Origin: Prosapia bicincta
Lineage: Eukaryota; Arthropoda; Insecta; Hemiptera; Cercopidae
NCBI GenBank assembly: GCA_036971475.1
Contig: JBAIZL010000006.1
Span: 57,360,898 to 57,424,897, forward strand
Direction: 5' to 3'
Length of the DNA stretch: 64,000 nt
Position numbers and translations under genes: made by a program. Below, in pieces: positions 36,695-51,184 of the stretch. Numbering within the stretch: position 1 is the stretch's first letter; each line of letters begins with the position of its first letter. Below the pieces are notes generated by a model. That model worked only from the letters and a program-made list of their open reading frames with translations, did not search any database and was not told the origin of the DNA.

Positions 36695-38206
36695 TTCTTT
36701 ATTTTACTTGTTGATTAGAGGATGACCATTTCAAGAAATGTGCCTCATTGTCAACTCAGACCGTAACACAGAGTTTTGACAGTGGGATACATCTCCCGAA
36801 ACAGCCGATCACAATAATCAAAAAAGGGAGCGATTCTAAAAGGAAAAAAAAACATTTAGATATACTTCATAAATAATCTCCCTTACCAACAACCCAATAA
36901 TATGATGGATAATTCATTATATAGAGTTTTCAGTTTTTAGATAAATTGTGCACATTTTTCCGAGAGGCATATAAGCCGATAGTCACCTCCTACCTACGCC
37001 CTTGCTCGTACCTGTCTCATGAGATTGCTTTGGCAAACTGGACAAAAGATTTTTATTAAATCCCATTCCATTTGTAGTTTCTGTTTTATTACTTACAAAA
37101 GAGTGATTTTATTAGTTTAATTTTCTCTTTCAGCAAATATTTATTATAATATTGAAATTGAAATAAATATTTTGTTCCTGTATTAAATTACGTATATTTT
37201 GTAGAGTTTAAAAATGACAGATTTGAAACGTACAAATCTTTTTATAGACCTAACCTAAAACAAATTACACAGGCTTTATTCTTCAACCTTGGCTTTTTAC
37301 GTTGAACAGAAATACAAATTAAAGAAATAAAATAATTAATTAAATAATTGTGAAATTTAACGTGTAAATTGTTTTATAATTTGTATAACTACAATTTGAA
37401 TCTTGGTGTTAATGTTACAAAGGGCGTGAATAAAACAGATATATTCGAATGTTTACATGGTTTCCAACAATAAAAACTATTTGATAATATACTTATACTT
37501 CTATGGAATGTAAAAGAAAGCAAAATGACCTATCTAGGTTGCAGTGAAAGAACTGAAAATAATTCTATTGCCACAGCCTCGTCACGACGCACAGGTGCGT
37601 ATAGGCTGGTTATTCTTAACAAAACTTTTGTCGTAAACATTTTGTAGGAAAACGAACACAGTTGAACCAAGGGCACAAATAAATAAATATTTTACTGAAT
37701 AAAATACGCCGATACATAAATTAGCTCAATTTGGTTGACAAAATGTGATTACCTTTAAATATATAAATAATTTGAAAATTGTAAATATTTTGTGTTTATT
37801 GATAAGAACAAAAATTTACGTAAATAGAGTAATATATTTTATAAATTTATTGCGTGATTATAACTTATATTGATGATCATTAATAATACATGTATTTAAT
37901 AAATGTGGCCGATAAATTTATTATTTATAAATTTATAATTGGTTTTTTTTATTCTCTTCTTTAGTGGACTAGAAACGTATAATTATATTTAATCCATATA
38001 TGTCTATAATTTCGTAAGCCGAATTTTGAGAGAAAAATTGTAGAGCTGGTAGATGGCTCAAATTAAAGGTACTGACACGAAGGAGCGGGGGGAAATATAG
38101 GTTTTTCTCAATTTACTACAATTATAGGGTTTTGGGAAACTTGAAGTTACAAAAAATCTCCATTAACATAAAAAAAACACAGATACAGATATTTTAACAC
38201 TATTAA
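36695..38206. other. AT-rich intergenic DNA
   Basis: No gene, RNA or repeat family recognised. Confidence 0.4.
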
Positions 38207-38593
38207 ATGTTAATTAGAAATATGAACTTGGGATCAAGTTTAGTTAAGGAGTACGTCTTATCGTACTAGAAATGTTTGACAAGTGTATTAACTTAGAAAT
38301 AATCACTGGTCCTGGAAAAGAAAACATCATATTTTTACTAATAATTAAATTAATATCAAATGATAAGGAACCAATTTTCTTTAATACTTGCATTTTTAAT
38401 AATTACAAATAAGGCTCAGGGTCAATTATTCTTAAGGCTTCAATTGTCCAAACCTTATTTTACACATGATCAACTTTATGTTGCACTAAGAGAAGTAAAA
38501 TCTAAAGATGGATTAAAGATACATACTGAAAATACGATTGGTGGAAAAAATCAAATTGAAAACGCATTCACACTAAATATAGTACATAGGTAG
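38207..38593 (+). pseudogene. Helitron/PIF1-type helicase C-terminal remnant
   Basis: In three frames joined by shifts, the translation gives MLIRNMNLGSSLV, then VLEMFDKCINLEIITGPG with IKLISNDKE, then RNQFSLILAF, ITNKAQGQLF, LQLSKPYFTHDQLYVAL and VKSKDGLKI. This is the known order at the end of PIF1-like helicases ('MLLRN', 'ITG...IPRI.L.P.D', 'RRQFP..LAFAMTINKAQGQT', 'FTHGQLYVALSRVKS..GLKI'). It includes motif V (NKAQGQ) and motif VI, where the usual SR reads RE. In animals such fragments are mostly from Helitron RepHel proteins; a cellular PIF1 would have introns or no frameshifts. The Rep domain and Helitron ends were not found. Confidence 0.75.
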
Positions 38594-39490
38594 ATTTTGT
38601 TATAGAAAACAAAATTATAATAAATTAAATTTGGGTCATATTAAATATTTGAATTACATTAAATTAAATTTGTATTAAAACACAAAAGTTTGTATTTACG
38701 ATACAAAAGTTCAAAATTTGTTTTAATATGGCATTAACTATTTGCCCCTACAAGCCCCTAGTTAATAATTATGTTATTCATGAAAGTCACATCGCCTCTA
38801 TGACATTTATTCCAGTTGTATTTACCCCAGTTGATGTTCTGACAATATTTAGGATATCTATATGACGTTAAGGGGTTTCGCCTTGTTTTCCTTGTTCTTC
38901 CTGACTTTAGTGCTTTATCAGGTCACTCTAGAGCAATGTTTTCCAACCAGTGATCTTAGGACCGAAAGTGGTCCTTGACAGCCTTGGAGCTGGTCTCTGG
39001 TAGAGTCTATCTACTAATAAAGAGAAATATTTATAATTATCTTGTCGTGATCAAATTAAAATTATGATTTTTGTTGAACAAGATACGTCCTGGTCAATAT
39101 CAGAAATCCATAGGATTATAGTTAAAATAAAAATCGTCAGGTTATACCATAACACAATCATAATAATATTGTCACGTAGAAAACTAACTTCCAATAACAT
39201 TATAGCATGTGGACACTCCCTAAAATGTCCCAAGTACTAGAATACTTAACTTGGCAAATAAATCCTTCCACTAAAGTTACATTCAATAAATAAGATAAAT
39301 TTTCATTGTTATTTTCTACTAAGTAAAATTTTGTATTTTGCTTCCATTAAATTTATTACGTTTAGTGATGCACCATGTAGCCTATATTACAACTTACATT
39401 TTTGTAACATTATTAACTATGCAGTTTCTTGATTAATAGCAAAATTTTGTTTTTAAAAATTTGTTTCATTTAACTACCAAATTTAAAGGA
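38594..39490. other. Unassigned intergenic DNA
   Basis: Downstream of the helicase relic. I looked for a Helitron 3' hairpin followed by CTRR and saw no convincing candidate. Confidence 0.35.
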
Positions 39491-39509
39491 AGATATATAT
39501 ATATATATA

Positions 39510-39571
<62 letters not shown>
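39491..39571. repeat. (TA)n microsatellite
   Basis: About 80 bp with one AAGA interruption, directly joined to the GT/GC tract. Confidence 0.95.
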
Positions 39572-42082
<2,511 letters not shown>

Positions 42083-42730
42083 GCTCAAGGACCAAACTGA
42101 TAAGCTCTTTCCATGGATAATCAGGGGACAGTGAAATGAAAGGGTGCATTAAGTGTCGCGCTAAGAGCGGGATGAAATAGCCTGGCAATAAAGAATCCTT
42201 GCCAGAAAAAAACCCGCGACATCTTATGTAGGAACCCTGGGGGCTAGGATATCCTTATGTTAAGGGACAAGAAGGGGTATTTATTGCCTTACAAATACCT
42301 AGATAGTGAGGCAATAGTGTGAATGCCTTGAACCTCTTCTTCCACTGCTTACTCGAATCTAAAATTTATATTTTACATATTATTATTAATATCCCTCCCA
42401 TGTTGTAGGCGAAGCAGGGGCACGTCCCCAGGGACGAATCTTAGCCTCAATGAAAGTACTAAATTTTACTTGCAAACCATTTTAGTTTGGAGTAGGAAGC
42501 GGAAGAAGAGATGCATGTCATAGACTCGCTAACAAAGTATTTGTAAGGTAATACACCTCATTATTTATTAAAATAATGATATCTTAGACCCAGGGTTCCT
42601 GCATGGTCTGCCGCGAGGTTTCTCCTGGCAGGGATTCTTTCTTGCCAGGTTTTTTCATCCCGCTTTTAGCGTGCAACTTACCCTACTGATTCTCCCTGGA
42701 AAGAGCTTATCGGCTTGGTACAAGGGCAAT
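42083..42730. mobile_element. Element bounded by about 150-bp diverged inverted repeats
   Basis: Left arm 42083-42240 and right arm 42587-42730 are reverse complements with scattered differences. Shared blocks are GATAAGCTCTTTCCA, GCGGGATGAAA, CCTGGCAA with AAAGAATCC, and GGAACCCTGG. The spacer of about 350 bp has no coding potential. It may be a non-autonomous foldback transposon or two independent copies of one repeat in opposite orientation. Confidence 0.65.
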
Positions 42731-44387
42731 CAATCCCGTTTTCTTCACTCTCGGTTTGGCTACTACCCGGAAGCTCATTCAGACAAGGAGCCTTGCTAGA
42801 GGTTGGCTGCACGCAGGGTTCTGGAGGTCCAGACTCGGATTAAAAAATATTGATAAATTATAAACGTAAAAATTACACAATTTATATACATATAAAAATA
42901 AACCCCTTCAGTACAAGAATTTTCTGAGTTATTTATTGAGTTTAAAGATTTTCATTGACTATATTGTCAACATCTTTAAGAAACTACAGCTGAATTTGTA
43001 ACTGTAATTATCAGTTGTAGTATAAGTATGAAAAAAGGCAGAATTTCCGGAGGTGCTAACAATGCGGTTAGTAAACACCAAAATTATTCTTGTTTTGTAA
43101 TGGCAATATTAATAGGCATTTATCAAAAAAACATTCAAGATTCTTCTCTCTCTCCCTCCCCTCTTTCTCTCTCTCTCTCTCTCTCTTACTGAATCTATCT
43201 CTATCTTTCTATCTACATTATATATATAGTCATACAAATAAATAACAAATAAATTAATAATAAATTGTTATATATATATATATTTTTTTTTTTTTGTAAT
43301 AAGCTCTTGAAAGTATTCTATATCATGTTCCACCCCTGCCACATTGCTGAGTATAAATAAATCAGTTCCAGTACCTTTAAGATTTTCTCTTTCATAAAGT
43401 AAAACCTCGAGTTCACTATTCTATTTCAGGCATTGCAAGTGTAAATTAATATAATAACCCGATACAGAAACACCTGAAAACCTAGTAATTTTTGTGATAA
43501 AGGCAAGATCCTCATTACCGTTTCAGAGGTCCTCAGGAAATAAAAAAATTTTATCAGTTTCTTCATCTGACGCACGTTTCTCCGTCAGATAGACCTTCAT
43601 CAAGACAGTGCCCCAGCCAGGAATATTCTCGAGGGTTATTACCAACGTCGTAGCCAGTATAAGTTATTGAAGATAAAACCATATCTCGATCCGGAAGATA
43701 AAACTGTGTTACATAATCTCTGAGTCTGGTCATCCTCTTTGGTTTCCTATTTATGCTTTATTTAACTGATTTCGGGGGGATTTTGGAGGCAGGATACGAC
43801 CTATGCAACGCATTATTAGGATATCTACGGAGCTCGCAGATAAGTAAACAGAACGAGGCTGACAGAAGCTCCAGTACATAGCTAGGCTGCCTGACGCGTA
43901 TCAACCCAACACCCGCGGCGAAGGTTGGATTCGGTGGCCCCATTCATTGTTTCCCAGGAGTGCCCCAGGGGTCCTGCTCGGGTGCCCTACTCTTTCAATA
44001 TCCGTGGCGGAGCCGCGTTGCCAAATAATGAAATTGTTTCGAATAATAAACCAAAGCTAATTCATATATACGCCTTTGTAATGTTAATTAGGAAACTGAA
44101 TTAGTATGGAGATTATACGTTGCAACGAGACAGAGGCGAGACTCAGAGCGCCATAATCTGCCTTCGCCTTTTCCTACTTGAAATCAGAACTAATATTCCT
44201 TTATTGCAGTAAAACTTTGGGAAATTTAAGCGGTAACCTAACAATTACAATCATCGCTTGATTTGAAAGTACTAATGCATTAAAATAACGATACTTCCTG
44301 CATTACTCCACCCAAAGTGGTGATCTATCGTGACCCTAACGTGACCCTATCGCGACTTTACATCAAAACGGTATTTTCAGGGAGCTG
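42731..44387. other. Intergenic DNA with a (CT)n run and a weak ribozyme-like fragment
   Basis: CT repeats at about 43138-43187. At 43573-43606 the minus strand reads CTTGATGAAGGTC and later GAGAAACG, a faint hammerhead-like order without a helix II. No gene recognised. Confidence 0.4.
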
Positions 44388-45017
<630 letters not shown>

Positions 45018-45508
45018 TTTTTTTATTTCTTTATATTACTTGCTTGTTAGGTCCTTACTACATTTACACTTATGGGAGTAGACATTCCCTTCATCCCAGC
45101 TGAGGGAATATCTACTTCGGGTAACCTTAACAACGTAGGAAATTGCATTTTACACTTATTTATCATAATTTATTTAACCTTCAAGTAAAGACAAAAATAG
45201 CTGTTAGTGTTAACCAACTTCCATTATAAGAGACACGGATTTTGTTTCTGGAAATCTTAGGGGCAAATCGTTCTTGTACTAGTGTGAAATGAATTCTTTT
45301 GCTGGTTCTCGAAAAAAAAGTCAGACACGCTGAAGGGCGTTTTTATCGTAAAACGTTGTACGAAAACACATACATTAAATAATGGGGAAATTTACATTTT
45401 ATTGCACAACCAAGATTCCTAAGCGTAAAGTAATTTATTGCGAATGTTATTATACTGTACAAAAATATTAATTGGAATACAAAATATGTAATATAAAATA
45501 AACTTTTT
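45018..45508. other. Unassigned intergenic DNA
   Basis: Nothing recognised between F1 copies l and m. Confidence 0.4.
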
Positions 45509-45612
45509 AAAGTCAATTCCTACTTAGGTCAACAACAACAAAATGTATTTTAGTTACTTTTTATTAAATAATTGCAATTATAATAAATAAAGTAACATAA
45601 TCTATGCGTTTC
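45509..45612 (-). mobile_element. F1 MITE-like element, copy m (truncated)
   Basis: AAAGTCAATTCCTACTTAGG to TAACATAATCTATGCGTTT: only one terminus and its adjacent about 100 bp. It is followed by about 150 bp of unrelated sequence before copy n in the same orientation. Confidence 0.75.
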
Positions 45613-45760
45613 CAAAAGGGATGACGTCTGAGTCACCGTACGACCCAAATTACTACGAAGTGAAAGTAAAACCAAGAATGGCGTACAGTTGCAAAATTGG
45701 AATGAAAAACGTATTTTTAAAGCCTTGTTTGGTAACAGTATGGATAAAACAAATATCTGT

Positions 45761-46351
45761 TAGTCAAATCCTACTTGGGTCAACAAAAAAAATTATTTTT
45801 TTACTTTTTATTGAATAATTACAGTTAATTAGTATATAAATAACGTTGCAAAACCTATGCGTTAAAACATCTCTTCTACCACACAACCTATAACATAAAA
45901 TCATGTTAATAAACAAACAACAATTAACAACCTTTATGTACATTTCGCTGAGACTGTTAGCATCAACAGAAGGTTACAATATTTGTTGTTAGAATGGTTA
46001 TTTTTGTTTTATTTATTATAATTACGCTACTGTGCTGTGAATAGATTTTGTATAAAATCATCTATTTTATGTAATCGTATGTTATCACTTATTTTAAGCC
46101 AAGTGGGACGAAATAACTATATTGCACACGTTGCCCCTTTTGTAAAACGTTTTCTCCCATATAAAAGTAAAACTAATTCAATATTAAATTTAATTATTCA
46201 ATTAATATTTCAAAAACTGTATTGTCATCCGCTAGAATTTAAACAAATGTATTTGAATTTGAGTGGATGAATAAAAGTTATTTTAATAACGATTGAAAAT
46301 TTGAACAAGATATATATAAAGAGTGTGAACTAATAGAAGTAATTTAAAAAA
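45761..46351 (-). mobile_element. F1 MITE-like element, copy n (with an insertion)
   Basis: TAGTCAAATCCTACTTGGG at one end and GAGTGTGAACTAATAGAAG at the other. The central module is interrupted after ACATAAAATCA (45893-45903) and resumes at 46061 with TCTATTTTATGTAATCG. Confidence 0.8.
45904..46060. mobile_element. Short insertion with probable 9-bp target-site duplication
   Basis: ATAAAATCA occurs at 45895-45903 and again at 46052-46060, exactly where the F1 sequence is interrupted. The inserted 148 bp carry GTACATTTCGCTGAGA and ATCAACAGAAGG, a decayed subfamily II-like ribozyme order on the minus strand, and partly self-complementary ends (AACAATTAACAACC against GTTGTTAGAATGG). Confidence 0.65.
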
Positions 46352-47188
46352 GCATTCAATATATTTTCTTTATCGTCAAAATGAAATTGATCAATACGTG
46401 TACTAGTATTGCCTATTTGCGCCTTACTTTGTACTGATAATTTGGTTTCCTTTATTTTGGTATTTAATTTGTTTTGAAAACCGGCTTTTAGCGAAAGTCA
46501 CTAAACATAATGGCGATCACATTGATTTTCCTTAACATTTATTTACTCAATCTTTATGCCATATTTATAAAACCTTTTGTTGAGTATTTAATAGGATTTT
46601 CACCAAATAGAGTGTCTAGAGATACAAGAGAGAGGTCTGAAGAGATATTCAGCTGAGTAGATTAAAATATTCACAATTATTTAACCCACTACTATACACC
46701 AATTTAAAATAATTAGCCTTTTAAGCGTTTCTTAAAAAAGTTTATAAAATAAATTACTATATAAAGTCTAGCGAAATGTACCCCAATCTTATTAGTCTAT
46801 TGGTTTTTATAACTTCCTATGGGGCAGCTTATAAAAAAAACTCTACATAAAACTGAATAAGTACGATGTGACGTCATCGCTTAGCAATTCTAACAAGAAT
46901 GCGTAACAATCGATCTGTTAGACGATCGAAATGCTTTTTCTTTCTCAATAGCGAGTTGTCCGGAGATTTCCGAATAATCAAACATAGCAGTACCGCTGAT
47001 AGCTGTTCTCAACTTGATTTAGAGGTTTTGTGGAGGTTATGTTTAATGGTTTTGAAATATAATTTAATCAATATTCGGAAACATAGTGTATTTGATTATA
47101 AATTATACGATATTGGATCGTGTTTTTAATATTATCACTTAATATTAAAAAATAATATTCACATAATTTAATAATATTGTCACTTCTG

Positions 47189-47191
<3 letters not shown>
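46352..47191. other. Unassigned intergenic DNA
   Basis: An open frame at 46899-47129 has no recognisable motif. Confidence 0.35.

Positions 47192-47264
<73 letters not shown>
47192..47264. repeat. (TA)n microsatellite
   Basis: Left flank of foldback C; another TA run (47488-47531) is on its right. Confidence 0.95.
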
Positions 47265-47268
<4 letters not shown>

Positions 47269-47344
47269 AGGTAATATGTTTTCTTGTAATATAATTAATA
47301 AATTTAAAATATTCAAAAACAAGAATACTTATAATACATATATT

Positions 47345-47391
47345 ATTCAAAGCTTTTCGCCGATAAAATAGTACTAGCATCTTCAGGAAAA
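47345..47391 (-). ncRNA. Hammerhead ribozyme-like motif (element C, left arm)
   Basis: Minus strand CTGAAGA, T, GCTAGTA/TATCGGC helix II with one mismatch, GAAA, AAGCTT, T, GAAT. Same plan as elements A and B. Confidence 0.55.
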
Positions 47392-47417
47392 TAATTATCT
47401 AACTAATTAGATAATTA

Positions 47418-47465
47418 TTTTCCTGAAGATGCTGGTACTATTTTATCGGCGAAAAGCTTTGAATA
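47418..47465 (+). ncRNA. Hammerhead ribozyme-like motif (element C, right arm)
   Basis: CTGAAGA, T, GCTGGTA/TATCGGC (7 bp with G-U pairs, loop CTATTT), GAAA, AAGCTT, T, GAAT. GAA pairs with TTC before the core. Confidence 0.6.
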
Positions 47466-47483
47466 AAATATGCAATAAAAGTA

Positions 47484-47531
<48 letters not shown>

Positions 47532-47534
<3 letters not shown>

Positions 47535-49776
47535 ATATAAATTTATCTAATACTGACTTGTTACTGGTTCAAGATACATTACTGAGGATTATTTATTATA
47601 TATTAAGGTACACTTCCTTAGGGACTTCCGTGTTCATATATAGGTATGGTGAAACGAACCCAATCCATACCCGTACATTATTTTAGATTGAAGCAACTTC
47701 GTTTTTCGATTTATGACTTACGTTATAATTAGACTGTAGAAAAGATTTTTTTAGGCCCCCATTTAGCCCCCGGACCGAACTTAACCGCAAACCGTCATTA
47801 TTACGTCCGGCTAATTTTTTTTATTACTCCTCAAATTACCCTTGAGTCCTAGTATACAGGTCAACGCACGGCGGCCTTTTCTTTTCCCTTAAAAAAAAAA
47901 GAAAGAGTCTGTCAGCCAGTCCAAATATTTAAAGTAAACGTAATCTCCCAGAGTGAAACCCTTTTCACCGTCTCATCCTTGCAGATGCCTTACTTTCAGC
48001 CGTTTGTCGGTGGCAGATGCTGCATAACCTCAGGGAGCGACAAACCCCCTCTTTCCCTGACTGACTTTGCCTATCGCTTTCGCTTTCCTCATTTAGTCTT
48101 GCGTTTATCGTTTACCCGCCGACTTAACGTACCGAAGCTGTGGTTTTTCAAGAACTGTCTTACTTTTTCGACTCTTATCGTACTTCTTAGAATTATTATC
48201 TCCATACTTATTAATGTCTCCGTATTTTTGTAATTAGAATAATTGTATTGTTTTAAGGCCCACTATATTTTTTATGACACTTTCTTTAGTCTATAGAGAC
48301 TTTAACGGCTAGTATAGGTAGCTTCGTTCATAAGTTAGTATTTTCTAGTTCTATGTCTTTATCCATTTTCCAGTTTTCTCACTCGCAGTATCAAGTTTAT
48401 TAGTTAATTACATTTTTACTTATTTGATATTAAATACCTATTCTCCTCACTCTATCTATTTATTATTTTATATCACTTTTTTATAACATATTAAAAATTT
48501 AGGAAATTTAAATTGTTTTATCTCTCAACATTGTAATGACGGAATTTCCCGTTGCAACGGTCATAAATACTTTAACAAGTACACTACTTGTTGGGGCAAT
48601 GAAACTATCCCAATTGCCATGGTACAGACTCAACAATGTTCTGCAAATAGGTGCAACAGATTCAGGAAAGCGCTTTCTTGGAGTGACGGGTGTATTAAGC
48701 GACGAAAGCGAGCAACGTTTTGACGCCAAGTATTTTGCGACTGTTGTCCATCATGCCCAAAATAAGGTTTTACCACTGACATTAATGGAACCGGATGTGC
48801 GTGGAATAACACAAGGCAGGAAGTGTTAGGACCGTTAGGCCATGTTGTACTGTCACACGACCCGGCAAGATGAATGGCATTTTAAGTAGGAGGAACTTGG
48901 CGAATTTGTCGCCAAAGTTCGGAAACATTCGTTGATTGTTTGTCCATTAGATATCAACGGTCAATCTGTCGTTAAAGTTCGGAAACATTCGTCGATTAAA
49001 AATCACCAATTGAAAACTCATCGATTTCTATTTAAAAGAAGGTTATAATAAAAAAAAAACATAGCAGGAAAATTATTAACTAGACTGAAATTACGGATTT
49101 TAGAACTGAAAATGAATAAAAATTAAAAATAATCGACATTAAAAAAATTTGTTTTTTCTAGAGAAAAATTCTTTTTTGCGAAATAAAAATAAAAGAAAAA
49201 TTTAATTACTTTAAAATTAATTAGCTTCAGACCTCAGAAAACGTATCAAACCTTTACGCTATATTCCCATATGATACAGTTAAATGTATTTTTAGGTATA
49301 GTTTTAAAAATGGTGCAATGGCTTACTTTATCAGAATTTTGTAACATATTTGGCTATTTTTTAGATACAAATTTACTTACAAATGTTGCAAGACAACAGG
49401 CTAGTCGGTTCATTTTAGTACTTCTTATTTGTACAAATATGAATATTATTGAAATCAAATATTTAATTTCATTCATATTATCATTTACAATTTTTAATTA
49501 TGCTTATTAATTTCTCAAATATCATTCGACTAGCTTCATTGTATGTTGAGCGAAGTTATAATTCTGTTATATTATATGCAGTTCTTACATTGTGTACGTT
49601 TCTAAGCACAGATCTTATATCATCTACTTTTTGGATGCAAAAATCTTTTGCGGTGTAGATTTGGTGCACAATTTACAGATTAAAAGATAAATTGCTTTGT
49701 TGAAGCAGATGAGTATGCCTTTAAATTATATTTGAAAAAAATGTTTAAAAAAGAAGGCTAATATAAACAAAACTTT
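47532..49776. other. Unassigned region with overlapping open frames near 48.6 kb
   Basis: At 48508-48829 one plus-strand frame (97 codons) and two minus-strand frames are open together. None shows a recognisable domain. The plus-strand translation contains GATDSGKRFLGVTGV and FATVVHHAQNK but I cannot place it in a family. Otherwise AT-rich DNA. Confidence 0.3.
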
Positions 49777-50210
49777 TTTAAACACAACTCTTACTTAGGT
49801 CAAACAAAGTAAAATTTTATTTTAGTTACTTTTTATTAAATAATTACAATTAATATAAATAAAGTAACATAACTTATAGGTTAAAACTCCTATTCTACCA
49901 CATAACCTATAACATAAAATAAGCTGTTTTATGAAATCATATGTTATTACTTATTTTAATCCAAATGGGACGAAATAACTACATTGCATAACTTGCCCCT
50001 TTTGTGAAAAGTTTTTCTCCCGTATAAATCTAAACTTAATTAATTAAATTTAATTAATGAATTAGTATTTGAAGGAACTGTATTAACATCAAGTGCCATC
50101 CACTGCAAATTTAAAAGAATGTATTTGAACTTGAGTGGATGAATAAAAAATATTTTATTAACGATTGGAAATATGAATTATATATATAAAGGGAGAGTGT
50201 GAAGTAAATG
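49777..50210 (-). mobile_element. F1 MITE-like element, copy o
   Basis: AACTCTTACTTAGGTCAAAC to GGGAGAGTGTGAAGTAAATG. CTATTCTACCACATAACC and AAGCTGTTTTATGAAATC mark the centre. The TA site is TATATATA only. Confidence 0.8.
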
Positions 50211-51184
50211 AATAAATTAAAATTTATCGTTTCTAATACACTGGACTTACAATAACGTCCTGGGACTCTCACATACTGATAGTGCGGGGTCGTGACACCA
50301 AGGATCTCGTGTCAGGGATGGCCTTGGTCATTTAATAGCGGGAGTCACGAGTTAGAGGTTGCGTAGGGGTAATGGTTCATTACGCTGCAGCATGGGCTCT
50401 AATTCCTCCACTTCCATGAAGCGTCTGTCTACTTACGTGGCCGGGTGGAAGAGTTCGATGAGCAGGTATCTCGTCTAAACAACTAAACATAAAGTGACTG
50501 CCGCAGGCTGACGGGCGGTGAGGATTCGCCGCCAAGACGTAGGCACACAAAGTGAACTATCTCGCCGCTCGCATATGTGCGCCCAGCCATGTATACATGA
50601 TTTTTATATATTGACTATTTTATTAAAGAATAAAAATATGTTTCATAAAAATTATCAGTTCTATATTAAAAAGGGACCCTAAATAAACCCTCTGTCTGTC
50701 TCTCTCTCTCTCTCTTTCTTTTTCTCTCTCTCCCCCTTATACACACACGGCGTACCCTACCATTTCCCCCAAGTTCAGAGTAGTGGATAACCTGCTGTCT
50801 CCTACTATGTTCTCCTTTAAAGAAGAAAATAAACTATGTTTACGCGTACGTGAACCCCTCTGACGGCTTTCTGTACAAACAATATATGTTTAAGTTCCGT
50901 CACAATTTCACGAGGTTAGGGGCCCAGACCAGTATACTTAATGAGCAAAAAATATAATAATAAATAACTTAAATTAAAAAAAACTGTAGCCCTTGCTACT
51001 TCTACTAAACAGAAAGAGGGAGGAGCTACCAAATACATACGTCAGAAAGCAGGCCTTACATTAGTTTTATTTACTACTGTTGTCTGTTCAGTATGTTTGC
51101 AGCAGCCGGTGGCGAACTGTTTACGTGATCTTAACGATATCGGCAACCCTATTGACAACGTGACCAATATGAAATGTCCTGTAA
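50211..51184. other. Intergenic DNA with a (CT)n run
   Basis: A GC-richer stretch at 50270-50600 and CT repeats at about 50698-50733. No gene or RNA recognised. Confidence 0.4.

Larger units (their letters stand above)
47268..47487. mobile_element. Penelope-like foldback element C
   Basis: Almost a perfect palindrome over about 180 bp, centred near 47405 with nearly no spacer (ATAATTATCTAACTAATTAG and its complement). The left outer edge is GGTAATATGTTTTCTTGTAA, as at foldback B. Each arm carries the ribozyme-like core. Flanked on both sides by TA microsatellite. Confidence 0.75.

Noticed and set aside
38594..39490. Helitron 3' end (hairpin plus CTRR)
   Set aside because: No stem-loop followed by CTRR that stands out from AT-rich background.
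43573..43606. CTTGATGAAGG..GAGAAACG as a hammerhead
   Set aside because: No helix II and a changed core; too weak.
45621..45818. 65-codon frame between F1 copies m and n
   Set aside because: Its second half is F1 sequence and the first half has no recognisable motif.
48508..48829. Overlapping frames on both strands near 48.6 kb
   Set aside because: No domain recognised; kept only as an unassigned region.
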